Below, in pieces: positions 54,835-63,321 of a stretch of DNA of 64,000 nt. This stretch comes from Pseudomonas sp. HMWF032. Lineage in GTDB: Bacteria > Pseudomonadota > Gammaproteobacteria > Pseudomonadales > Pseudomonadaceae. Each line of letters begins with the position of its first letter. Positions within the stretch are counted from its first letter, which is position 1. Under the pieces are notes generated by a model. The model saw only the letters and a list, made by a program, of their open reading frames with translations, made no database searches and was not told where the DNA came from. A program made the position numbers and the translations under genes. The stretch covers positions 306,054-370,053 of the forward strand of contig NZ_QAIG01000005.1 of the NCBI RefSeq assembly GCF_003060885.1. Direction: 5' to 3'.

Positions 54835-55425
54835 TCAGATCGCCAGGCTGAGGCCTTTGTACATCCCGGTCATGATCGCCAGATTGCGGATCACCAGCAT
54901 GTCGATCAGGTTGAGAATCAGGAATGCGACGATCGGCGACAGGTCCAGCCCGCCCATGCTCGGCAGCAAACGGCGGATCGGCGACAGCAACGGTTCGCAG
55001 ATCTGATTGATCAGCATGGCGGTGGGGTTATGGCTGCCCTGGGCGACCCAGGAGAGGATCACGCTGATGATCAGAGCGAAGAAGAACACCTTGAGGAACA
55101 GCGCGGTGACGCCAACAATCGACCACACCAGCAGCTGCAGCGGGTTATCCACGCCATAACCGAGCAGCATCAGGGTTAATGCCATCAGCACCAACTGCAC
55201 CAGGATGGCCAGCACCAGCGAGGCCAGATCAAGCCCGGCGACGCTCGGAATCACCTTGCGCAGCGGTTTCAGCAGCGGGTGGGTGGCGCGTACGATGAAC
55301 TGGCTAAGCGGGTTGTAGAAGTCTGCCCGCACCAGTTGCAGGATAAAGCGCAGCAACACAATCAGCAGGTACAGGCTGCCAATGGTCTGCAGGATATAAA
55401 CAGCGGCGTTGTCGAGTCCGATCAT
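54835..55425 (-). CDS. YggT family membrane protein
   Basis: 196 residues made of two YggT repeats, each with a long hydrophobic segment followed by an amphipathic NPLLRPLRRIIP-like helix: [21 protein letters not shown] and [22 protein letters not shown]. It occurs in the proC-yggT-yggU cluster in many bacteria. Exact function unknown; roles in membrane shape or ion homeostasis have been suggested for relatives. It follows proC by 10 bases. Confidence 0.93.
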   Translation of the reverse strand: MIGLDNAAVYILQTIGSLYLLIVLLRFILQLVRADFYNPLSQFIVRATHPLLKPLRKVIPSVAGLDLASLVLAILVQLVLMALTLMLLGYGVDNPLQLLVWSIVGVTALFLKVFFFALIISVILSWVAQGSHNPTAMLINQICEPLLSPIRRLLPSMGGLDLSPIVAFLILNLIDMLVIRNLAIMTGMYKGLSLAI

Positions 55426-55435
55426 GGTGGCTCCT

Positions 55436-56254
55436 TTATTGACCCAGTTGTTCGGCCAGCTCGGCAGAGCGGTGGGCGGCGGCGTTCAGGGCTTTCTCGA
55501 CCAGGGCTTCGAAGCCATTGGCCTGGAAGGTCTTGATTGCGGCTTCGGTGGTGCCGGCCGGTGAGGTGACCCGGCGGCGCAGTTCACTGGCCTCGACATC
55601 GCTGGCCACGGCCATCCGGGCCGCGCCGAGTGCAGTGTGCAATGTCAGCTGGGCGGCGGTCTCGCGCGGCAGGCCGAGTTTCTCGCCTGCGGCGGTCATG
55701 GCTTCGATCAGCAGGAAGAAATACGCCGGACCACTGCCGGATACGGCGGTGACGGCATCGATCTGCGCTTCCTGATCCAGCCACAGCGCCAGGCCAACGG
55801 CGCTGAGCAGCTGTTCGGCCTGCTGGCGCTGGGCCGGTGAAACCTGCGCATTGGCATACAGGCCGCTGACGCCCTGGCGCAGCAACGCCGGCGTGTTGGG
55901 CATGCAGCGTACAATCGCGCGCGGGCCGAGCCAGTTTTCCAGGCTGGCGCAGCTGATTCCGGCCGCAATCGACACCACCAACTGCTGTGCGCCGATGTGC
56001 GCGGCGAGGTCCAGGCAGACCGCCTTCATCACCTGCGGCTTGACCGACAGCACGATTACGTCTGCGCCCTGGATGGCTTCGGCGTTGGCCTCGAACGTGG
56101 TAATGCCGAACTCAGCGCTGATCTTGCTGCGTTGTTCGGCACCGCAGTCGCTGGCGCGAATGGCGTCGGCGCCGATGCCCTGGGCACGCAGGCCGCCGAT
56201 CAGGCTGGCAGCCATATTGCCGGCACCGATAAAGGCAATGCGGGGAGTGGTCAT
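55436..56254 (-). CDS. proC: Pyrroline-5-carboxylate reductase
   Basis: 272 residues. N-terminal dinucleotide motif IAFIGAGNMAASLIGGL, then VLSVKPQVM, RCMPNTPALLRQG, and the C-terminal signature SGSGPAYFFLLIEAMTAAGEKLGLPRETA plus SPAGTTEAAI. It reduces pyrroline-5-carboxylate to proline with NAD(P)H. The start at 56254 (MTTPRIAF) is chosen over an in-frame ATG at 56290. Co-transcribed with yggS upstream and yggT downstream. Confidence 0.96.
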   Translation of the reverse strand: MTTPRIAFIGAGNMAASLIGGLRAQGIGADAIRASDCGAEQRSKISAEFGITTFEANAEAIQGADVIVLSVKPQVMKAVCLDLAAHIGAQQLVVSIAAGISCASLENWLGPRAIVRCMPNTPALLRQGVSGLYANAQVSPAQRQQAEQLLSAVGLALWLDQEAQIDAVTAVSGSGPAYFFLLIEAMTAAGEKLGLPRETAAQLTLHTALGAARMAVASDVEASELRRRVTSPAGTTEAAIKTFQANGFEALVEKALNAAAHRSAELAEQLGQ

Positions 56255-56290
56255 AACGGGCTTCCTTAATAAGGCTGAAGGCAAACTCAA

Positions 56291-56977
56291 TCAGTGGCTG
56301 CTGTAGTCGCGCGCGCCGAACAAGGCGGTACCGATGCGCACCCAGGTTGCGCCTTCGGCGATCGCCGCTTCCAGATCATGGCTCATGCCCATGGACAGGC
56401 TGTCGAGGCCCAGGTTCAGGTCGTGTTGCAGTTCGCGCAAGCGGGCGAAGGCGGCACGTTGCTCGCTGGGGTCATCGGTGGGCTCGGGGATTGTCATCAA
56501 TCCACGCAGCCGCAGGTTGGGCAGTTGTGTAACCGCGTGTGCCAGCGCCGTTAACTCGTCCGGGTGACAGCCCGATTTGCTGGCCTCACCGCTGACATTC
56601 ACCTGCAGGCAGATATTCAAGGGCGGCATGCCTATCGGACGCTGATCAGACAGGCGTTGGGCGATTTTCAGGCGATCCACCGAATGCACCCAGGCGAAGT
56701 GCTCGGCGATCGGCTTGGTTTTGTTCGATTGAATCGGGCCGATAAAGTGCCAGGTCAGCGGCAGATCGCTCAGTTCGGTCTGCTTTTCCAAGGCTTCCTG
56801 CAGGTAATTCTCGCCGAAGTCCGGCACGCCGGCAGCAAAGGCTTCACGGATCGCCGCAGCAGGTTTGGTTTTGCTTACCGCGAGCAGGCCGACAGCCGCA
56901 TAATCGCGCTGCGAGGCTTGCGCCGCCTCACGGATACGCGCTCCGACCTTTGCAATATTCTCTGCTATCGTGGACAT
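56291..56977 (-). CDS. PLP homeostasis protein (YggS/PLPBP)
   Basis: 228 residues with the alanine-racemase-like N-terminal barrel: the PLP lysine in LLAVSKTKPAAAIREAF, FGENYLQEALEK, WHFIGPIQSNKTK, and SMGMSHDLEAAIAEGATWVRIGTALFG. It binds and buffers pyridoxal 5'-phosphate and has no known racemase activity. First gene of the yggS-proC-yggT-yggU cluster, divergent from pilT with 63 bases between. Confidence 0.95.
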   Translation of the reverse strand: MSTIAENIAKVGARIREAAQASQRDYAAVGLLAVSKTKPAAAIREAFAAGVPDFGENYLQEALEKQTELSDLPLTWHFIGPIQSNKTKPIAEHFAWVHSVDRLKIAQRLSDQRPIGMPPLNICLQVNVSGEASKSGCHPDELTALAHAVTQLPNLRLRGLMTIPEPTDDPSEQRAAFARLRELQHDLNLGLDSLSMGMSHDLEAAIAEGATWVRIGTALFGARDYSSH

Positions 56978-57040
56978 TACTTGCGCCCGCCGCCTGGGTT
57001 TCGCGGCATTCTACCTGCTTGTCTGTCATTAGGGAGTCCC

Positions 57041-58075
57041 ATGGATATCACTGAATTGCTGGCCTTCAGTGCCAAGCAAGGTGCATCGGACCTGCATCTC
57101 TCCGCTGGCTTGCCTCCGATGATTCGGGTTGACGGTGATGTTCGCCGGATCAATCTGCCTGGGCTGGACCACAAACAGGTCCACGCACTGATCTACGACA
57201 TCATGAACGATAAGCAGCGCAAGGATTTTGAGGAGTTCCTCGAAACCGATTTCTCCTTTGAAGTGCCGGGTGTTGCGCGTTTCCGGGTTAACGCCTTCAA
57301 CCAGAACCGCGGTTCTGGCGCGGTATTTCGGACCATTCCCTCGAAAGTACTGAGCATGGAAGACCTCGGCATGGGCGAGATCTTCCGCAAGATTTCCGAT
57401 GTGCCGCGCGGCCTGGTGCTGGTCACCGGGCCAACCGGTTCGGGCAAGTCGACCACCTTGGCGGCGATGCTCGACTACATCAACAGCAACAAGTACCACC
57501 ACATTCTCACCGTCGAAGACCCAATCGAGTTCGTGCACGAGTCGAAGAAGTGCCTGGTCAACCAGCGCGAAGTGCACCGTGACACCCTGGGCTTCTCCGA
57601 AGCCCTGCGCTCGGCGCTGCGGGAAGACCCGGACATTATCCTGGTCGGCGAGATGCGTGACCTGGAAACCATCCGCCTGGCGCTGACTGCCGCAGAAACC
57701 GGTCACCTGGTGTTTGGCACCCTGCACACCACCTCGGCGGCCAAAACCATCGACCGTGTGGTTGACGTTTTCCCGGCTGAAGAGAAGTCCATGGTGCGTT
57801 CCATGCTGTCTGAGTCATTGCAGTCGGTGATCTCGCAAACCCTGCTGAAGAAAATCGGCGGTGGTCGCGTGGCGGCCCATGAAATCATGATCGGCACCCC
57901 GGCCATCCGTAACCTGATCCGCGAGGACAAGGTGGCGCAGATGTACTCGGCGATCCAGACCGGTGGTTCTCTGGGTATGCAGACGCTCGATTCCTGCCTG
58001 AAAACCCTAGTGTCCAAAGGTATCGTCACGCGCGAAGCCGCGCGGGAAAAAGCCAAAACTCCGGAAAACTTCTAG
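57041..58075 (+). CDS. pilT: Type IV pilus retraction ATPase PilT
   Basis: 344 residues. An N-terminal PAS-like domain (MDITELLAFSAKQGASDLHLSAGLPP) precedes the secretion ATPase core: Walker A GPTGSGKST, the Asp box EDPIEFVH, Walker B IILVGEMRDLET, and the His box GHLVFGTLHTTSA. The C-terminal AIRNLIRE motif, specific to PilT and needed for retraction, is present. It hexamerises at the pilus base and powers twitching motility. AGGGAG precedes the ATG. Confidence 0.98.
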   Translation: MDITELLAFSAKQGASDLHLSAGLPPMIRVDGDVRRINLPGLDHKQVHALIYDIMNDKQRKDFEEFLETDFSFEVPGVARFRVNAFNQNRGSGAVFRTIPSKVLSMEDLGMGEIFRKISDVPRGLVLVTGPTGSGKSTTLAAMLDYINSNKYHHILTVEDPIEFVHESKKCLVNQREVHRDTLGFSEALRSALREDPDIILVGEMRDLETIRLALTAAETGHLVFGTLHTTSAAKTIDRVVDVFPAEEKSMVRSMLSESLQSVISQTLLKKIGGGRVAAHEIMIGTPAIRNLIREDKVAQMYSAIQTGGSLGMQTLDSCLKTLVSKGIVTREAAREKAKTPENF

Positions 58076-58180
58076 ACCGACAACACTCAGGTGGTTCCGC
58101 CACCGGGTCCACACCAGCGGCAATTCACGCGCCTGCCGCTGGCCTTTGCATAACCGCGTGATGCACATGGGCGAACAACG

Positions 58181-59326
58181 ATGGAATTCGAAAAACTGCT
58201 GCGCCTGATGGTTGAAAAGGGCGGCTCTGACCTGTTTATTACTGCGGGCGTGCCACCGTCGATGAAGGTCAACGGCAAGATCATGCCGATCACCAAGACG
58301 CCCATGTCGCCGGAGCAGACCCGCGAAACCGTGCACGCTGTGATGAACGAACAGCAGCGCCGTGACTTTACCGAGAACCACGAGTGCAACTTCGCCATCA
58401 GTGCCCGCGGCGTTGGCCGTTTCCGCGTCAGTGCGTTTTACCAGCGCAACCTTGCCGGCATGGTGCTGCGTCGCATCGAGACCAACATCCCGACGCTGGA
58501 CGAGCTGAAACTGCCGGAAATCCTCAAGAAGCTGGCCCTGACCAAGCGCGGCCTGGTGCTGTTTGTCGGCGCGACCGGTACCGGTAAGTCGACCTCGCTG
58601 GCCGCAATGATTGGCTACCGCAACAAGAACAGCAGCGGCCACATCATTTCCATCGAAGACCCGATCGAGTACATCCACCAGCACCAGAGCTGCATCGTCA
58701 CTCAGCGTGAGGTGGGCATCGACACCGAGTCCTTCGAGGTGGCACTGAAGAACACCCTGCGCCAGGCGCCTGATGTGATTCTTATCGGTGAGGTGCGTAC
58801 CCGCGAAACCATGGACCATGCCGTGGCCTTCGCCGAAACCGGTCACTTGTGTCTGGCTACCCTGCACGCCAACAACGCCAACCAGGCGCTGGACCGCATC
58901 ATCAACTTCTTCCCCTCCGATCGGCAGAACCAGGTGTGGATGGACCTGTCGCTCAACCTCAAGGCCATCGTCGCGCAGCAACTGATTCCAACCCCGGATG
59001 GCAAGGGCCGCCGTGCGGTGATTGAGGTGCTGATCAATACCCCGCTGGCGGCTGACCTGATCCGCAAGGGTGAGGTGCATGAGCTCAAGTCACTGATGAA
59101 ACGCTCCACCGAGCAGGGCATGCAGACCTTCGACCAGGCGCTGTACAACCTCTACAGCCAGGGTGAGATCACCTATGAAGATGCGCTGCTGTACGCCGAC
59201 TCGGCCAACGACCTGCGCCTGATGATCAAGCTCGGTTCGGAAACCGATGGTGATCACCTGAGCAGCATGGCCCAGGGTCTGTCGCTGGAAATCAGCGACG
59301 AAGAGCCGGGTCGCCGCTTTCGCTGA
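58181..59326 (+). CDS. pilU: Type IV pilus accessory retraction ATPase PilU
   Basis: 381 residues. Walker A GATGTGKST, Asp box IEDPIEYIHQH, Walker B VILIGEVRTRET, and His box GHLCLATLHANNA. It lacks the AIRNLIRE motif and has the longer PilU C terminus. It assists PilT in force generation and needs PilT to retract pili. It lies 105 bases downstream of pilT. Its last 35 bases overlap, on the other strand, the 3' end of the DUF4130 gene. Confidence 0.97.
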   Translation: MEFEKLLRLMVEKGGSDLFITAGVPPSMKVNGKIMPITKTPMSPEQTRETVHAVMNEQQRRDFTENHECNFAISARGVGRFRVSAFYQRNLAGMVLRRIETNIPTLDELKLPEILKKLALTKRGLVLFVGATGTGKSTSLAAMIGYRNKNSSGHIISIEDPIEYIHQHQSCIVTQREVGIDTESFEVALKNTLRQAPDVILIGEVRTRETMDHAVAFAETGHLCLATLHANNANQALDRIINFFPSDRQNQVWMDLSLNLKAIVAQQLIPTPDGKGRRAVIEVLINTPLAADLIRKGEVHELKSLMKRSTEQGMQTFDQALYNLYSQGEITYEDALLYADSANDLRLMIKLGSETDGDHLSSMAQGLSLEISDEEPGRRFR

Positions 59327-60170
59327 GTGCGGGTGGTTGCGTGCTGGGGTGGCGAATGCGTTTGCCGCCCTGGCGCGCTACGGCTTCGGCCTGGCCATCG
59401 CGTTGCGCGCCGGCGCGGGCCTGGCTCATCAATTGTGGAATCAGCGTGCCTTCCGGCAGATTTTTCCAGAAGCGCACGGGCATGCTGGTTTCCAGGGCAC
59501 TGCGGTTCAGCCGCGCTGGGTTGAAGGTGCTGCCGTAATAGGCCAGCCACAGTGCTTCTCCCTTGTCCTCGGGCGCTTGCGCCAGGCGCTGCCATTCACT
59601 TGGGCACGGTCGTTGGTAGTGCAAGTGCTGGCCGTCCCAGTAGACGCCGTCATCCGGCGTGGCAATAAGCCATGTGTTTCGCCCTAGGCGTTCGGCAAAG
59701 TGTCTGCTGGCACTGGCGAGGATGTCATGGGCCGGTTCGTGCCAGGCCACCAGTTGTGGCCCTTCGGCGTTTTCCGGGCGTGGATGAAAGCGTAAGAAGG
59801 CATGCAGGTGATGGGCCTCGCGGCGTATCGCCTTGAGTCGTTTGTGCAGCTGGCTGCCGTCAATATCCCCCGGCAGCATGGCGGCGTGATCACCCTGGGC
59901 GACGCGCCAGAGAATCCGATAGAGCAGGCTCCAGCGATCCTCGACGCGAAAATAGGCCGCATTCTGCAGCAGTTCCAGTAGCTGCTTGGGGATGCGCAGT
60001 GCTGGTTTTGCTGCGGGTGGATTGCTGGGTGATGGCGTGTGGTCGAACAGACCGCGGCTGGCTCCGTCAGCCAGCCAGGTGATCTGATGTGGCGGCACGC
60101 CTTGCTGTAACAGGCTTCTAGCGACCTCACGCCAGCCGGCAAAGCTGCCGTCGAATTGCGCGCTGTGCAT
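59292..60170 (-). CDS. DUF4130 protein, partner of the repair-type radical SAM protein
   Basis: 292 residues of the TIGR03915/DUF4130 family ('probable DNA metabolism protein'). Landmarks are VMHSAQFDGSFAGWREVARSLL at the N terminus, YFRVEDRWSLLYRILWRVAQGD, RRVREAHxxHAFLRF-like RREAHHLHAFLRFHPRP, and TPDDGVYWDGQHL. No uracil-DNA-glycosylase domain follows; the family is often fused or adjacent to one. The ATG at 60170 shares one base with the radical SAM stop (TGATG), so the two are translationally coupled. Molecular function unknown. Its C-terminal tail is basic and overlaps pilU convergently. Confidence 0.85.
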   Translation of the reverse strand: MHSAQFDGSFAGWREVARSLLQQGVPPHQITWLADGASRGLFDHTPSPSNPPAAKPALRIPKQLLELLQNAAYFRVEDRWSLLYRILWRVAQGDHAAMLPGDIDGSQLHKRLKAIRREAHHLHAFLRFHPRPENAEGPQLVAWHEPAHDILASASRHFAERLGRNTWLIATPDDGVYWDGQHLHYQRPCPSEWQRLAQAPEDKGEALWLAYYGSTFNPARLNRSALETSMPVRFWKNLPEGTLIPQLMSQARAGAQRDGQAEAVARQGGKRIRHPSTQPPALSESGDPALRR

Positions 60171-61381
60171 CACCACAGCGCCATTTGTGCAGGGGTTTCG
60201 CTCAGTTGCTGGCGCAGCAGCAGGGATTCGCGGCTGGCCTGCAGGGGGCGATAGTCCTGGGTGACGATAAAGGGCTTGGCCTTTTCCAAGGCGCAGCGCA
60301 GGCGTGTGAGGTCATCGAAGCGGATGCGCTTTTCCCGGCGTAAGGCCACCAGCCGTTTGGCGCTGAGCACGCCGATACCGGGCACGCGGGCGATCATGGC
60401 CGGTTCGGCGCGATTGAGGTCGACCGGGAAATGCTCGCGGTTGTTCAGTGCCCAGGCCAGTTTCGGGTCAATGTCCAGGGCCAGATTGCCGGGGCCCTTG
60501 AGCAACTCGCCCACCTCGAAGCCATAACCGCGCAAAAGGAAATCAGCCTGATACAGCCGGTGTTCACGCAGCAGCGGCGGGGCTTCGAACGGCACGGTAT
60601 TCGGGCTCTGCGGAATCGGGCTGAACGCGGAGTAATAGACCCGACGCAAGCGGTAATTGCCGTAGAGCGAGGCGGCGGTGTGCAGGATGGTGCTGTCGTC
60701 GGTGGCATCGGCACCAATGATCATTTGCGTGCTTTGCCCAGCCGGGGCGAAGCGTGGCGCGCGTGTTTCCGCGCGCGCTTCGCTCTCGCCTTGGTGGATG
60801 GAATGCATGGCCTGCTTGATGGTGCGCACCTGCTTTTCCGGGGCCAGACGGATCAGGCTGCTTTCAGTGGGCAGTTCGATGTTCACGCTGAGGCGATCGG
60901 CGTAACGACCGGCTTCAGCAATCAGCAGCGGGTCGGCATCGGGGATGGTTTTGAGGTGGATGTAGCCGCGAAATTCATGTTCCTCGCGCAGCAGTTTGGC
61001 CACGCGGATCAGCTGCTCCATGGTGTAATCGGCCGAGCGGATGATCCCCGAGCTGAGAAACAGGCCGCTGATGCAATTGCGCTTGTAGAAGTCGAGGGTC
61101 AGGGTCACCACTTCTTCGGGTGTAAAACGCGCGCGCGGCACGTCGCTGGAGCGGCGGTTGACGCAGTACTGGCAGTCATACAGGCAGAAATTGGTCAGCA
61201 GGATTTTCAGCAAGGCCACACAGCGCCCGTCCGGGGTGAAGCTGTGGCAGATGCCCATGCCGTTGGTCGAGCCGATGCCGCTCTTGCCCTTGGAGCTGCG
61301 GTTGGGCGCGCCACTGCTGGCGCAGGAGGCATCGTACTTGGCGGCATCGGCCAGCACGGTGAGCTTTTCGATCAGTTGCAT
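60170..61381 (-). CDS. Putative DNA modification/repair radical SAM protein
   Basis: 403 residues of the TIGR03916 type. The radical SAM motif is CLYDCQYC (Cx3Cx2C) at ~67-74, preceded by a glycine/serine-rich segment (ASSGAPNRSSKGKSGIG) and GICHSFTPDGRCVAL, which adds cysteines. SVNIELPTESSLIRLAP and QMIIGADATDD follow. The C-terminal helix-hairpin-helix IARVPGIGVLSAKRLVAL suggests nucleic-acid binding. The DUF4130 gene is coupled downstream, and a LexA-type box lies 18 bases before the ATG. The family's reaction is unknown; SOS control supports a DNA-damage role. Confidence 0.9.
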   Translation of the reverse strand: MQLIEKLTVLADAAKYDASCASSGAPNRSSKGKSGIGSTNGMGICHSFTPDGRCVALLKILLTNFCLYDCQYCVNRRSSDVPRARFTPEEVVTLTLDFYKRNCISGLFLSSGIIRSADYTMEQLIRVAKLLREEHEFRGYIHLKTIPDADPLLIAEAGRYADRLSVNIELPTESSLIRLAPEKQVRTIKQAMHSIHQGESEARAETRAPRFAPAGQSTQMIIGADATDDSTILHTAASLYGNYRLRRVYYSAFSPIPQSPNTVPFEAPPLLREHRLYQADFLLRGYGFEVGELLKGPGNLALDIDPKLAWALNNREHFPVDLNRAEPAMIARVPGIGVLSAKRLVALRREKRIRFDDLTRLRCALEKAKPFIVTQDYRPLQASRESLLLRQQLSETPAQMALW

Positions 61382-61398
61382 GATACGGCCTGCATTGA

Positions 61399-61414
61399 CT
61401 GGTTATGCATACAG
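61399..61414 (-). promoter_or_regulatory. LexA (SOS) box
   Basis: On the minus strand CTGTATGCATAACCAG matches CTG-N10-CAG with an AT-rich centre, and the extended half-site TACTGTAT equals the consensus. It lies 18-33 bases before the start of the radical SAM gene, where it would block the promoter. Confidence 0.75.
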
Positions 61415-61528
61415 TATCTGGCAACCGGCAAGCACCTTCAAGGGGATGGGGCGGCCGAATTTCCTCCTGCGGCGAACCTTGCGTAGAGTGTGGCGTCCAA
61501 CCGTCATATCAATAGGGGAGGCAATTCC

Positions 61529-61927
61529 ATGCAGCGACAGGACACGCACAGCAAAGTCATCGGCTACTTGCTGTGGATTTTTGGCTTTCTCGGCGCGCAC
61601 CGTTTTTATTACGGCAAACCGGTGACCGGAACCATTTGGTTCTTCACCTTGGGCTTGCTGTTTATTGGCTGGATTGTTGACCTGTTTCTGATCCCGGCCA
61701 TGGACCGCGAAGCCGATCTGCGCTTTACCGCCGGTGACACCGATTACAACGTGGCCTGGATTCTGCTGACCTTTCTCGGCATTTTCGGCGTGCACCGCAT
61801 GTATCAGGGCAAGTGGATCACCGGCATCCTGTACCTGTTTACCGGTGGCTTGTTCCTGATCGGCGTGCTGTATGACTTCTGGACGCTGAATAATCAGGTA
61901 TCAATCAAGAACGCTGAGCGCGCTTGA
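61529..61927 (+). CDS. TM2 domain protein
   Basis: 132 residues with two TM2-type units, each a pair of membrane segments around a short turn: VIGYLLWIFGFLGAHRFYYGKPVTGTIWFFTLGLLFIGWIVDLFLIP and NVAWILLTFLGIFGVHRMYQGKWITGILYLFTGGLFLIGVLYDFWTL, here noted in pieces (GFLGAHRFYYGK, GIFGVHRMYQGK). The duplicated GxxGxHRxYxGK motif suggests internal gene duplication. The start at 61529 follows AGGGGAGG. Function of TM2 proteins in bacteria is unknown. Divergent from the radical SAM gene. Confidence 0.88.
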   Translation: MQRQDTHSKVIGYLLWIFGFLGAHRFYYGKPVTGTIWFFTLGLLFIGWIVDLFLIPAMDREADLRFTAGDTDYNVAWILLTFLGIFGVHRMYQGKWITGILYLFTGGLFLIGVLYDFWTLNNQVSIKNAERA

Positions 61928-61970
61928 GCGGCTGACCAAACGCGTATGTTTTCGCAAGTTTTGCCGTGTC

Positions 61971-62029
61971 GTGGGAGGGGCTTTAGCCGCAAAACGCTGT
62001 TAAACGCTCGCCGCTAAAGCGCCTCCCAC
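61971..62029. repeat. REP-type inverted pair
   Basis: GTGGGAGGGGCTTTAGCCGC (61971-61990) and its inverted near-copy (62010-62029), 18 of 20 positions matching, form a stem with a 19-base loop. This is the extragenic REP family of Pseudomonas (GTGGGAGC...). It lies between converging TM2 (+) and pyrC' (-) genes and may also end transcription. Confidence 0.85.
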
Positions 62030-62049
62030 GGGGTCCTACCCGTCAGCTT

Positions 62050-63321
62050 TCAGGCTTGATAGCTGATACGGCCGTCTACCAAGGTGTAGCGCACGGCACC
62101 CGGCAGGCAATGACCGATGAACGGGCAGTTGTCTCCTTTTGAATACCAGGTTTCACCGGCCACGCTTGAAGCCTGCGGATCAAACAGCAGCACATCGGCC
62201 GCTGCGCCCACACGCAGGCTACCCGTCGGCAGACGTAGCGCCTGTGCGGGGCCACTGCTGAGGCGTGCGAGCAGTGTGGGCAGGTCAAGCAGGCCGTCCT
62301 GCACCAGGCTCATGGCCAAGGGCAGGAGCAGTTGCACGCTGCTGATGCCAGGTTCGGTGGCCCCGAATGGGGCGAGTTTGGCGTCGCGTTCATGCGGCTG
62401 GTGATGGCTGGCGATGGCGCTGATTACACCGCTTTTCACGGCAGCGCGCAGGCCGTCTCGGTCAGCGACTGTGCGCAGCGGTGGCTGCACGTGGTACAGG
62501 CTGGAGAAGTCGCTCAGTGCCTCATCGGTGAGGATCAGTTGATACAGCGCCACATCGGCGGTGACCGGCAGGCCTCGGGCTTGGGCGTCGGCGATCAGTT
62601 GTGCGCCGCGAGCGCTGGTCAGTTGGCTGAAGTGCGCGCGTACGCCGGTTTGCTCAACCAGCAACAGGTCGCGAGCCAGTGCCACTGTCTCTGCAGTTTC
62701 CGGAATACCCGGCAGGCCGAGGAAGCTCGCGGTGGCCCCTTCATGGGCGAGGCCGCCTTCAGCCAGGTCGTGATCCTGAGAATGGAAGATCACCGTCAGG
62801 TCAAAGGTGGCCGCGTATTCCAAGGCGCGGCGCAGGGTGCGGTTATTGCGGAAACTGTCCAGGCCGTTGCCGAAGGCCACGCAGCCCGCGTCGCGCAGGG
62901 CTACCAGCTCTGCCAGTTGCTCGCCTTCCAGGCCTTTGCTCAATGCGCCAATCGGGAACACTTTGGTGTGCCCGGCTTCGCGGGCGCGGTCGAGAATCAG
63001 CTCAGCCACCGCTGGCGTATCCAGAACGGGCTTGGTGAAGGGCGGGCAGCACAGGCTGGTGACGCCGCCGGCGGCTGCGGCCAGAGTTTCCGTTGCGATG
63101 CTGCCTTTGCGGCTGTAGCCCGGTTCGCGCAGGGCGACGTTAAGATCGACCAGCCCTGGCGTGGCGACCAAGCCTTGGGCGTCGATGCTCTGCTCGGCGA
63201 CAAAGCCGGCGGGTGCCTGGCCGATGGCGACCACTTTGCCGCGTTCAATGTACAGGTCCGTTTGCTGATCAAGACCGCTGGCCGGGTCGATTACGCGGGC
63301 GGCGAGGATACGGATACGCAT
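62050..63321 (-). CDS. Inactive dihydroorotase-like subunit (PyrC'/PyrX)
   Basis: 423 residues of the amidohydrolase fold. Where active dihydroorotases have the metal-binding DxHxHxR, this protein reads LVDLNVALREPGY: the HxH histidines are replaced by Asn and Ala. Later segments are similarly altered (FGNGLDSFRNN, IASHHQPH). Such PyrC' proteins in pseudomonads are non-catalytic and needed to assemble the aspartate transcarbamoylase dodecamer with PyrB. The ATG at 63321 shares one base with the pyrB stop (TGATG), so the two are translationally coupled. Confidence 0.94.
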   Translation of the reverse strand: MRIRILAARVIDPASGLDQQTDLYIERGKVVAIGQAPAGFVAEQSIDAQGLVATPGLVDLNVALREPGYSRKGSIATETLAAAAGGVTSLCCPPFTKPVLDTPAVAELILDRAREAGHTKVFPIGALSKGLEGEQLAELVALRDAGCVAFGNGLDSFRNNRTLRRALEYAATFDLTVIFHSQDHDLAEGGLAHEGATASFLGLPGIPETAETVALARDLLLVEQTGVRAHFSQLTSARGAQLIADAQARGLPVTADVALYQLILTDEALSDFSSLYHVQPPLRTVADRDGLRAAVKSGVISAIASHHQPHERDAKLAPFGATEPGISSVQLLLPLAMSLVQDGLLDLPTLLARLSSGPAQALRLPTGSLRVGAAADVLLFDPQASSVAGETWYSKGDNCPFIGHCLPGAVRYTLVDGRISYQA

